A stretch of DNA of 9,132 nt, from positions 1 through 9,132 of the forward strand of contig JACPFH010000034.1 in NCBI GenBank assembly GCA_016183075.1. The letters run 5' to 3'. Source of the stretch: Deltaproteobacteria bacterium (GTDB lineage Bacteria > Desulfobacterota > Binatia > UBA9968). This document shows, piece after piece, positions 1 through 6,282 of the stretch (positions are counted from its first letter, which is position 1; every line of letters begins with the position of its first letter). A program made the translations under genes and the position numbers. A model generated the notes under the pieces. It worked only from the letters and a program-made list of their open reading frames with translations. It ran no database searches and had not been told where the DNA came from.

Positions 1-1086
1 CATTCCCAAACATTCCCCACCATCTGGCGGCAGCCAAAGGCGCTCTCTCCGGATGGGAAGGCCCCGACGTCGACGCACCCCAGATACCGAGAATCTAGAT
101 TCGCCCGATCGGGAGTCGGCGGATCATCTCCCCACGGATATCTTCTCTTGCGTCCCGTGAGGCCTTTTCCGTCGCCAGTCGGCTCCGCGCTGGCTGCCAT
201 TTCCCACTCGGCCTCTGTAGGGAGTCTTCTTCCCGCCCAATTGCCGTAAGCCTCGGCCTCGTACCAGTTCACATGGATCACTGGATGATGCGCCTCCAGC
301 GGCACAGCCCTATTGAAGTGTCGCCTGAGCCACCCGTGCTCGCCTCGCATCCAGTAGACGGGATGTTCGGCCCCTGTTTTCCTGCGCCATACCCAGCCTT
401 GATAGCTCCACAGTTCCGGCCGCAAATACCCCCGCTCTTCAACAAATCCGGTGAATTCCACGTTGGTCACAGGCGCCCGTGCGATTCGAAAGGGATGGAC
501 CTCCACCGGATGGGCCCATTTCTCGTTGTCAAATACGAAGGGGGCGTCCGGGGTAGCGCCGAGGGGAAACGCGCAAAGGGCCACCGCCAACTTCAGCCGG
601 AGTTGATTTTTCTGTAGCAATGCTCAACTGAGGCTCCGAGTATTCCAGAGTTTGCCGCATGTACGTGAAGGCTTCCCCATGCATATCCTCGTGCAGGACA
701 GAGAGGAGATAAAGATAAGTCTCGCGGTCATCGGGATCATGATCGAGCCTCTGGATGACGCGATCCTGGACACGCTTCATATAGGCAAGGGTCTCCTCAC
801 GCGGCGGAAGGGGCAAGTTCCACCGGACATCGTGGTCTCCCGCGAGCGGGTTGCCGACCTTAAATGAATCATAGAGGTTCTCGGCTCCTTCTAAGAGGAA
901 GCGGTCCGAGCCGAGTTCCCGCAGGAGAAAGACATCATAGAAGAAAGCGACATGCCCAAGTTCCCAAAGAAATGGATTGACGATTTCCATTGGCGGGACG
1001 ATTAATTGCTCATCGGCGAGGTCGGAGACCAAGTCCAGGGTGCGCTTACCGGCGTCTTTCACGAACTGGAACAGATGTTCTCTCAT
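1..1086 (-). pseudogene. EgtB-like DinB/FGE-sulfatase nonheme iron enzyme, frameshifted and cut by left edge
   Basis: EgtB-family enzymes are iron-dependent and join sulfur (or, in SenA, selenium) to the histidine-derived betaine hercynine. The N-terminal DinB-like domain (residues 1-145) carries the expected iron ligands: H45 in WELGH and H132/H136 in HEDMHGE. After about residue 170 the frame is lost near 570-585. The next frame then continues without interruption to position 1 as a clear FGE-sulfatase domain, with FDNEKWAHPVEV, ARAPVTNVEF, HVNWYEAEAYGNWAG, RLPTEAEWEMAA and finally GNVWE. The last part of the FGE domain lies outside the window. Start ATG at 1084-1086 has a good site (GAGGAG, 4 bases upstream). 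It is third in the minus-strand unit, 84 bp after the CMD gene. One extra base in or near the CCCTTTGCGCG run would explain the shift, so either a sequence error or a true pseudogene is possible. The conserved sequence on both sides argues for a recent event. I cannot tell EgtB from SenA by eye. Confidence 0.8.
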
Positions 1087-1170
1087 AGGACTCCTCTGTT
1101 ACACCGCGCCATGCTTCGTACCTCGTAATTCCCTACTTTTGTCTCCCAAAGGCCAATGGCGCTGAGCCGT

Positions 1171-1752
1171 CTACTCTCGAATGACGAGTCCGGCAGCGCC
1201 TAAGACTTCCCCCAAATTGGGGTAGAAGCCGTGGGCCTCCACACCGCAGCAGCGGTTGAAACGGCTGCGGAAGTTCTCCAGGGCGATGACGGCTGCCATC
1301 TCGACGATCTCAGCCTCTGAGTAATGCTTCCGCACACGATCGAACAGCTCGTCGGTCACCTGCTGCGGAGTCCGGGTCATGGCCTCTGCCAGTTCCAACG
1401 CTACTTTCTCAGCCGGGTTGAACAGATCGCTCTCCCGGAAACGATGCACCGCTAGGATCTTTTCGTGTGGGGCATCTGCTTTGCTAGCGCCGCTAGCATT
1501 GGTATCCGTTCAGTACGGACACCCCACCATGCCCGCGGCCCTCACGTTAAGCAGACAGCGGAGCTGCTTGGGAAGCCGCCCGGACTGCTCCATGGCCGCT
1601 CCCATGGCTTTCGCAGCGTCCAGGATGGGCGGGCAATGGGCATACACGCCCGTGCTGTTCAGCACCGTTCCAAACGTACTCCAATCCTTTTGAAAATGGA
1701 TTCGGCTGTCGGCGGGAACCTCCTCTTCTTTTAGCGGGCGAATCCGTGGCAT
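1171..1752 (-). CDS. carboxymuconolactone decarboxylase/AhpD-family selenoprotein (in-frame UGA = Sec81)
   Basis: This is a 193-residue CMD/AhpD-fold protein if TGA at 1510-1512 is read as selenocysteine. Residues 1-80 (MPRIRPLKEEEV..., ending RAAGMVGCPY) are the usual N-terminal half. The same frame resumes after TGA with TDTNAS and continues into ILAVHRFRESDLFNPAEKVA, AEAMTRTP and ALENFRSRFNRCCGVEA, the normal C-terminal half. The UGA replaces the second cysteine of the CxxC redox motif (C78-P-Y-U81), the position known to hold Sec in AhpD-like selenoproteins. A hairpin follows at SECIS distance. Start ATG at 1750-1752 has a strong site (GGAGGTG, 4-bp spacer). Such proteins act as thiol/selenol peroxidases or disulfide-cycling antioxidants; the substrate is unknown. 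It lies 19 bp after the RidA gene and is probably cotranscribed. The alternative is a nonsense mutation splitting the gene into 1510-1752 and an internal fragment. The host's Sec machinery is not in the window. Confidence 0.82.
1482..1498 (-). promoter_or_regulatory. candidate bacterial SECIS hairpin
   Basis: On the minus strand TGCTAGC-GGC-GCTAGCA forms a perfect 7-bp stem with a 3-base GGC loop. The loop starts 18 bases after the UGA. Bacterial SECIS elements, as I recall the published model, have an apical loop roughly 16-37 bases after UGA, with a G at one of the first two loop positions; both are met. The hairpin is inside the coding sequence, as bacterial SECIS elements are, and encodes the poorly conserved residues after Sec. 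It would be bound by SelB. Confidence 0.68.
1510..1512 (-). other. in-frame UGA predicted to encode selenocysteine
   Basis: The codon is TGA on the minus strand, codon 81 of the CMD-family gene. Upstream and downstream reading frames are the same and both match one protein family, so no shift is needed. It occupies the resolving or attacking cysteine of CPYx. A single base change from TGT or TGC would also produce it, so a nonsense mutation remains possible. Confidence 0.78.
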
Positions 1753-1771
1753 AAGACACCTCCGTTGACGA

Positions 1772-2528
1772 TTACCGCAGCACCGCCGTTCCCTGGATCT
1801 CCACGAGCATCTCGTCCCGAGCAAAGCCTGTAGCCAGGATATACTCCACGGATGGCCGGGGCTCTTTGAAGAGCCGCTGAAAAACGCCGCTCACCGGCTT
1901 CATGGCTTCGAGCCGCTTAAGAAAAATGGCGACCCGTCGCATATCGCGAAAAGAGCCGCCTTGACTCTCCAGACAGGCTCTCAGAGATTCAAAGCTCGAC
2001 TCCGCTTGCGCCTCCTCAGTGGCTCCGGCACCACCTGTGCCGGAAAGAAAAACAAATGGCTCGGAGACCAAAGCTCTCAAGTACGCACGAGGCGGATCGT
2101 ACTCTACTCCTCGCTTGGGGATGATCTCAGAACGCACCATGGCAGTCGCCTCGATCTCTACCAGCGCGTCTTCGTGCCGAAACTCGGGCACGAAGATGCT
2201 GGCGCTGGCCGGGCGTGTCTCATGGGGGACGAAAACCTTTTGCCGCACTTTCCCCACGGAGTCCCAAATCTCCCGTCCCTTCATGTAGACAACAATTCGC
2301 AGAATGTTCTCAATGCCGCACTTTCCCCACGGAGTCCCAAATCTCCCGTCCCTTCATGTAGACAACAATTCGCAGAATGTTCTCAAAGCGACTTCCCGTC
2401 TTTTGTAAATCCTCTCGGAGCCGAGCCATGGTCAGCTCGGCCTGCCCTGTGGCGTCGCCTCCTCCAGACCCATCCGCCGAAACGATAACGAATGCCTGGC
2501 CATCTAACTCAAAAAACCTGTTCCGCAT
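1772..2528 (-). pseudogene. tandem-domain RidA (YjgF/YER057c/UK114) protein, frameshifted by a 73-bp duplication
   Basis: RidA-family proteins hydrolyse reactive enamines/imines, and two-domain versions often sit in catabolic operons. The coding sequence is in two pieces: 2310-2528 (ends GKVRH, then stop) and a frame open through 1772-2284. Removing one copy of the 73-bp tandem repeat joins them exactly into a 227-residue protein. Domain 1 covers about 1-108 with the RPASASIFVPEF and EDALVEIEATAMV signature. Domain 2 covers about 118-227 with LSGTGG, PRPSVEY and MLVEIQGTAV. The arginine that binds substrate carboxylates in RidA appears to be kept in both. I chose ATG at 2526-2528 over GTG at 2532-2534 because AAAGGAG lies at proper spacing only from the ATG. 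The gene is first in the minus-strand unit. Because the repair is exact, the break is either very recent or an assembly artefact. Confidence 0.85.
2241..2386. repeat. exact 73-bp tandem duplication (2241-2313 and 2314-2386)
   Basis: The two copies, each beginning TGCCGCACTTTCCCC and ending GAATGTTCTCAA, are identical by eye and directly adjacent. Flanking bases differ on both sides, so the unit is exactly 73 bp. As 73 is not a multiple of three, it shifts the RidA frame. Confidence 0.93.
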
Positions 2529-2563
2529 GAACACTCCTTTCCCTCGCTCCTCTCGATTCGCTT

Positions 2564-2668
2564 CTAGTAATCTTCCACGTGATAGCGCTTCATGAGATTG
2601 ATGCGCCGCTCTTGTAGATCATCGTGGACGAGCTCGGCGGCCACGATACCATCCTTTCCGCCGCCCCG
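2564..2668 (-). pseudogene. C-terminal remnant of an unidentified gene
   Basis: A 34-codon open stretch bounded upstream by TAG (2669-2671) and ending in TAG at 2564-2566 reads KDGIVAAELVHDD, LQERRINLMKRYHVEDY. Its composition looks like a real protein C terminus rather than random sequence, but it has no start and no ribosome binding site. It lies 35 bp upstream of the RidA start, in the place expected for a preceding operon gene. The inverted-repeat element begins just beyond it, so an upstream gene may have been deleted or interrupted. I do not recognise the family. Confidence 0.35.
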
Positions 2669-2675
2669 CTAAGAG

Positions 2676-2837
2676 TCCAACGCTTCACCTTATTTCTAAA
2701 TTTCTAATCGGCGCATTAGCCGAGCAAATCTCGTGCCACGTAACCTCCGGTAAAAGTGCCACAACCTGCACAGGCCCTTCGAAGTAGGCTACTTAGAATA
2801 CACTCCTCGCTCTCAGAAATAAGAAATGAGCGTTGGA
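2676..2837. mobile_element. MITE-like element with imperfect terminal inverted repeats
   Basis: The left end (2676-2697) reads TCCAACGCT-TCACC-TTATTTCT. The reverse complement of the right end (2815-2837) reads TCCAACGCT-CATTTC-TTATTTCT. Nine outer and eight inner bases match, separated by 5-6 mismatched bases. The 162-bp interior has stops in all frames and no transposase. I see no clear target-site duplication, so this could instead be a long-range inverted repeat or a degraded element. Confidence 0.35.
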
Positions 2838-2912
2838 TTGTTCCTATCGGTAAGACAGCGTCAGGTTTATTCCGAGCGTGAGGTCCCCCGGCAACACCTG
2901 AACCTGCTCAAA

Positions 2913-2925
2913 TTAGGTATCCTAA
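2913..2925. promoter_or_regulatory. palindromic candidate operator
   Basis: TTAGG-TAT-CCTAA is a perfect 5-bp inverted repeat around a 3-bp centre, about 75 bp before the plus-strand operon's first ATG. Such a site would suit a dimeric regulator near the promoter. The regulator is unknown. Confidence 0.35.
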
Positions 2926-2931
2926 CCTTCA

Positions 2932-2951
2932 CATAAGCGGCGGCGCTTATG
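2932..2951. promoter_or_regulatory. perfect 8-bp inverted repeat in the 5' region of the plus-strand operon
   Basis: CATAAGCG-GCGG-CGCTTATG pairs perfectly over 8 bp with a 4-base loop. It begins 6 bp after the TTAGG/CCTAA palindrome and ends 50 bp before the ATG at 3002. No T-run follows, so it is more likely an operator or a leader-RNA stem than a terminator. Confidence 0.4.
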
Positions 2952-3001
2952 GCATAGAGGGTGCACTTGCTCGACCAAAACGCTGCGGGAAAGGAGTTCT
3001 T

Positions 3002-3478
3002 ATGTGTCAAGGGTGCGGATGCGATCAGTATACAGGAAAGGGTAAGCAGGTGGTGCTCGATAGAGCCGTGGAGATCGTCAAGGAGCTGGGCCTCACGGTT
3101 CAGAACCTGGACGATTACGAAGACACCGAGCTGATCTGCGACTTCATCGCTCCCTTTGGACGCCAGGATGACGATGTTTTTAAGACTGCCGTGTGGGAGG
3201 CCAATCTTCACATGAGCATGGCCCGGCTCAATCGCCAGGAGCGTTACAAGGCCCATGTCCAGGCCTTCCGGGACGTTTTCTCCCGCTTACCCGCGCAGGC
3301 TGACCCAAAACATATCGTCACCGTCTATCACCAACTTGAGCAAATGGTCCACGAGCTTGACGAGGCGGATCTCGCTTCCTTGGACGCGGAGACGCGGGAT
3401 GCTCTCCGAGCGGTAAAGCGCGTCCACGCTGACCTAGCGGTCAAGGCGGCGAGGCTAAAGCAAAGGTACGGTCTGTAG
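3002..3478 (+). CDS. small helical protein with N-terminal CxxCxC motif, function unknown
   Basis: This 158-residue protein begins MCQGCGC (C2, C5, C7); no other cysteine appears except C46 in ELICDF. The rest is charged and predominantly helix-forming, with an A/L/E/R/K-rich C-terminal third (about 105-158) that may form a helical hairpin. There is no signal peptide or membrane segment. The N terminus resembles the nickel-binding MCxxCGC start of HypB, but the HypB GTPase domain is absent. ATG at 3002 has AAAGGAG at 5-bp spacing. It precedes a molybdoenzyme operon by 101 bp on the same strand. By position it could be a dedicated assembly chaperone, in the way TorD/DmsD proteins accompany Mo enzymes, or a metal/redox sensor, but I see no TorD signature. 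Function is inference only. Confidence 0.72.
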   Translation: MCQGCGCDQYTGKGKQVVLDRAVEIVKELGLTVQNLDDYEDTELICDFIAPFGRQDDDVFKTAVWEANLHMSMARLNRQERYKAHVQAFRDVFSRLPAQADPKHIVTVYHQLEQMVHELDEADLASLDAETRDALRAVKRVHADLAVKAARLKQRYGL

Positions 3479-3549
3479 CCAAGGACCCATAGAAAAAGGA
3501 TGCCGAGTTTGTAGATAGGCTCGCGCGAGAGTACGCCCGAATACTTGGC
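3477..3549 (+). promoter_or_regulatory. intercistronic inverted repeat, possible RNA structure
   Basis: AGCCAAG (3477-3483) pairs with CTTGGCT (3543-3549), enclosing a further perfect palindrome CTCGCGCGAG (3520-3529). It fills most of the 101-bp gap between the 3002 gene and the molybdoenzyme gene. It could slow 3' decay or attenuate transcription. Only 7 bp pair over a long loop, so the evidence is modest. Confidence 0.25.
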
Positions 3550-3579
3550 TTTAAGTAGAGATCCTATAGGAGCGACGAT

Positions 3580-5700
3580 ATGGCTGAAGAGCGAGTCGTT
3601 ACCAGCGCATGCGTCCACGATTGCGGCGGCAAATGCCTGCTCAGGGTGCACGTCCGCGACGGCGTAATTACCCGCATCACAGGCGACGATGGCGAGGAGC
3701 CCCAGCTTCTGCCCTGCCTCAAGGGCCGCGCTTACCGCCAACGGATCTACCATCCTGATCGCTTGAAGTACCCTCAGAGGCGAATCGGCGAGCGGGGAGA
3801 AGGACGCTTCGAGCGCATTTCCTGGGACGACGCCTTGAGTACCATCGCTCGGGAGATGGTGCGGATCAAGAAAACGTACGGCCCTGAGGCGATTCTCGAT
3901 GGAAGCGGCCCGGCGAATCAAAGCTTGCTACACGGGACATCCCGGTCGTCGCTGACTCGGCTACTCCACATGTTTGGCGGGTGCATTGGCAGAACAGGGC
4001 GTATGTCCGATGCTGCCGCGATCGCGGCAAGCCGGTGCACCCTGGGAACGATTCATACTGCGAGCGATCCCGAGGACCTGCTCAATTCCCGCCTGATCAT
4101 ACTGTGGGCCTGGAACCCGGCGGAGGCGGTTCACGGCACACTGACCAACTGGTGTCTCACCCGGGCGAAAGAGAACGGGGCATCGATGATCTCGATCGAT
4201 CCCCGTTATACCCGCACGGCAGCCACATGGGCGGATCAATGGATACCCATTTACCCGGGCACGGATGCCGCCATGATGGTAGCCATGGCCTATGTGATGA
4301 TCATCGAAGGGCTCCATGACCGGGCTTTCCTCGACAAGCATACAACGGGCTTCGACGTCTTTCGCTCCTACGTGCTGGGCCGGGAAGATGGAGTGCCCAA
4401 GACACCGGCCTGGGCCGAAGAGATCACCGGCGTCTCACGAGACATCATCATCGATGTGGCGCGCCGCTATGCGAGCACGAAACCGGCGGCCCTGATGGCC
4501 GGGTGGGCTATGCAACGCACCGCCTATGGTGAGCAGGCCTTTCGCGCAAGCATTACCCTATCTGCTATGACCGGGAATTTAGGTGTCCCCGGCGGAAGCG
4601 CTGGAGGGCACTACGAGCTGGAGCCTTGCTACCCTGAGCCATTCGGCAAGCTCCCCGTTGGCCCCAATCCCATCGGGAAGACCATCCCGATCAACAAGTG
4701 GGCCGACGCTATCCTTCTGGGCAAGGCAGGAGGTTATCCCAGCGACATCAGCATGTGCTACGTCACCGCGCGAAATTTCCTGAACCAGATTCCTACTATC
4801 AACAAAGGCATCGCCGCTCTGCAAAAGCTCGACTTCATTGCGGTCCACGAGCAGTTCATGACACCCACGGCGCTGTATGCCGATATCCTGCTGCCGGTCA
4901 CCACATTCTTTGAGCGCGAAGACATCTGCCTCACCCCGAGCTATGCCATCTACATGAACCGGGTGATCGAGCCCCTTTACGAGTGCAGGTCGGACCTGGA
5001 GATCTTAACCGACCTGGCCCGCAGACTCGGCATCGAAGGTTACAACGATAAGACCGATGAGGAGTGGCTGCGCAGCTTTGTTCCCGCATCGGCCATCCCT
5101 GACTTTGAAGCCTTCAAGGCCAGGGGCGTTCACCACTTTCGCAGCGAGCCTCCCCGGGTGGCTTTCGCGGACCAGATCAGGAATCCCGACAGGCATCCGT
5201 TTCGCACGCCCTCAGGGAAAATCGAGATTTACTCGCAGCAGTTGGCCGAACTGAACCAACCCGATCAGATCCCGCCCATTCCCAAGTACATCGAGCCCTG
5301 GGAGGGGCGACGCGATCCCCTGGCTCGGGAGTTCTCGCTCCAACTGCTGACCCCTCACCCCCGTCAGTTTGTCCATTCTAGCTTCACCAACGTGCCTTGG
5401 CTTCAAGAACTGGAAAGGCCGCAAGCGTGGATCAATCCTGTCGACGCCCGGGCGAGAGGCATCACGCCGGGAGCGGAGGTTCGCGTGTTCAACCGCCGCG
5501 GCGTGCTCGTTGTGACGGCGCTCCTCACCGAGCGCATCATGCCAGGAGTGGTATCTCTCGACGAGGGAGCATGGCTCGATCGGGATGCTTCTGGTACCGA
5601 TCGGGGTGGTAGTGTCAACGTTTTGACGCGCGACGAGGACACCCCGTTAGGTGACGGGGCCACAACCCACAATTGTCTCGTGCAGGTGGAGAAAAGGTGA
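3580..5700 (+). CDS. DMSO reductase-family molybdopterin oxidoreductase, catalytic subunit
   Basis: This 706-residue molybdo-bis(MGD) enzyme subunit is of normal length for the family. The N-terminal 4Fe-4S site is C11-x3-C15-x3-C19-x26-C46. Domain 1 follows with RLKYPQRRIGERG and ISWDDAL. The segment GGCIGRTGRMSDAAA aligns with the DmsA stretch holding the Mo-coordinating serine, making S143 the likely ligand, with no Cys or Sec there. Later segments include LIILWAWNPAE, ISIDPRYTRTAATWADQWIP and MTGNLGVPGG. From about residue 585 a dinucleotide-binding domain runs to the end (LLTPHPRQFVHSSF, WINPVDARARGI, VRVFNRRG). There is no twin-arginine signal, so it should stay in the cytoplasm. ATG at 3580 has TAGGAG at 9-bp spacing. 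The next gene, 9 bp away, is its electron-transfer subunit. The substrate cannot be named; related enzymes reduce S- or N-oxides or hydroxylate organic compounds. Confidence 0.9.
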   Translation: MAEERVVTSACVHDCGGKCLLRVHVRDGVITRITGDDGEEPQLLPCLKGRAYRQRIYHPDRLKYPQRRIGERGEGRFERISWDDALSTIAREMVRIKKTYGPEAILDGSGPANQSLLHGTSRSSLTRLLHMFGGCIGRTGRMSDAAAIAASRCTLGTIHTASDPEDLLNSRLIILWAWNPAEAVHGTLTNWCLTRAKENGASMISIDPRYTRTAATWADQWIPIYPGTDAAMMVAMAYVMIIEGLHDRAFLDKHTTGFDVFRSYVLGREDGVPKTPAWAEEITGVSRDIIIDVARRYASTKPAALMAGWAMQRTAYGEQAFRASITLSAMTGNLGVPGGSAGGHYELEPCYPEPFGKLPVGPNPIGKTIPINKWADAILLGKAGGYPSDISMCYVTARNFLNQIPTINKGIAALQKLDFIAVHEQFMTPTALYADILLPVTTFFEREDICLTPSYAIYMNRVIEPLYECRSDLEILTDLARRLGIEGYNDKTDEEWLRSFVPASAIPDFEAFKARGVHHFRSEPPRVAFADQIRNPDRHPFRTPSGKIEIYSQQLAELNQPDQIPPIPKYIEPWEGRRDPLAREFSLQLLTPHPRQFVHSSFTNVPWLQELERPQAWINPVDARARGITPGAEVRVFNRRGVLVVTALLTERIMPGVVSLDEGAWLDRDASGTDRGGSVNVLTRDEDTPLGDGATTHNCLVQVEKR

Positions 5701-5709
5701 GGTCACGAA

Positions 5710-6252
5710 ATGCAGTTGGGCTTTTACTTTGACCAGACGCGATGCACCGGATGCGACGCGTGTGTAGTCGCGTGCAAAGACTGGAAAGATATTCCGGCCG
5801 GATCGGTAGCGCTCTGCCGCATGGCTTCATTGGAGGGCGGCAGCTTCCCCAAGCCCAGCCTCAGTTTTCATCCCATGATGTGTTATCATTGTGCCCGGCC
5901 GCCGTGCGTGGACGCCTGCCCCACAGGCGCAATCAGGAAGTGGCCGGAAAACGGCGTCGTCGTCGTGGAAGGGGACTTGTGCCTTCCGGGCTGCCGGCTT
6001 TGCCTCAACGCTTGCCCCTATCGGGTGCCTCAATTCGCTGAGCACGGGCCCGCGCGCCTATGTGATTTGTGCCTGGACCGCTGGGAAGATGGCGGAAAGC
6101 CGGTCTGCGTTCTCGCGTGTCCCCAGCGCGCCCTGGATGCCGGCAACCTCGAGGAGCTCCGCAGCCGCTACAGTGGCCAGGCGCGAACGAAAGGGTTCCC
6201 CGATCCTGATCGGACCAGACCATCGATCCTTTTTCGCAGCAAGAAAGCGTAG
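5710..6252 (+). CDS. DmsB-like four-cluster 4Fe-4S electron-transfer subunit
   Basis: This 180-residue ferredoxin-type subunit pairs with the preceding molybdoenzyme. Sixteen cysteines sit in four groups: C12/15/18/22, C58/61/66/70, C91/95/98/102 and C118/121/133/137. Spacing in groups I, II and IV is the standard DmsB/PsrB type. Group III is C-x3-C-x2-C-x3-C (CLPGCRLCLNAC), one residue longer than the usual CxxC start. The ribosome binding site AGGTGAGG overlaps the stop of the upstream gene, which implies translational coupling. It would move electrons between the Mo site and a donor or acceptor. No DmsC/NrfD-type membrane anchor follows, so the partner is probably soluble. Confidence 0.9.
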   Translation: MQLGFYFDQTRCTGCDACVVACKDWKDIPAGSVALCRMASLEGGSFPKPSLSFHPMMCYHCARPPCVDACPTGAIRKWPENGVVVVEGDLCLPGCRLCLNACPYRVPQFAEHGPARLCDLCLDRWEDGGKPVCVLACPQRALDAGNLEELRSRYSGQARTKGFPDPDRTRPSILFRSKKA

Positions 6253-6282
6253 CAGGGCACGGAGTTCATCCGAGGACACCTA

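Larger units (their letters stand above)
2529..3001. other. divergent intergenic region with remnant, inverted-repeat element and palindromes
   Basis: No intact gene lies between the minus-strand RidA gene and the plus-strand 3002 gene. The region holds a coding remnant next to the RidA gene, a stop-rich AT-richer section with terminal inverted repeats, and two palindromes close to the plus-strand start. Promoters for both divergent units should be here, but I find no convincing -35/-10 pair. Confidence 0.7.

Noticed and set aside
977..1165. Plus-strand open frame over the start of the EgtB-like gene
   Set aside because: It is antisense to a strong family match and has no family-like content or ribosome site.
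1961..2488. Long plus-strand open frame (175 codons) over the RidA gene
   Set aside because: It is a shadow of the RidA gene; its length is raised by the 73-bp duplication, and its translation shows the repeated peptide but no recognisable domain.
2840..2915. Minus-strand 20-odd codons reading VLPGDLTLGINLTLSYR, like the last strand of an outer-membrane barrel
   Set aside because: The stretch is too short, is preceded closely by a stop, and overlaps the palindromic region; it may be chance.
2867..3256. Minus-strand open frame of 129 codons over the 3002 gene
   Set aside because: It is antisense to the plus-strand gene, which has the better start, ribosome site and operon context.
3328..3921. 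Minus-strand 197-codon open frame across the 3002 and molybdoenzyme genes
   Set aside because: It is antisense to two genes on the plus strand and shows only low-complexity Ala/Ser content.
3580..5700. Selenocysteine or cysteine ligand in the molybdoenzyme, as in formate dehydrogenases
   Set aside because: There is no in-frame TGA, and the aligned ligand position is Ser143; the protein fits DMSO-reductase-type enzymes rather than FdhF.
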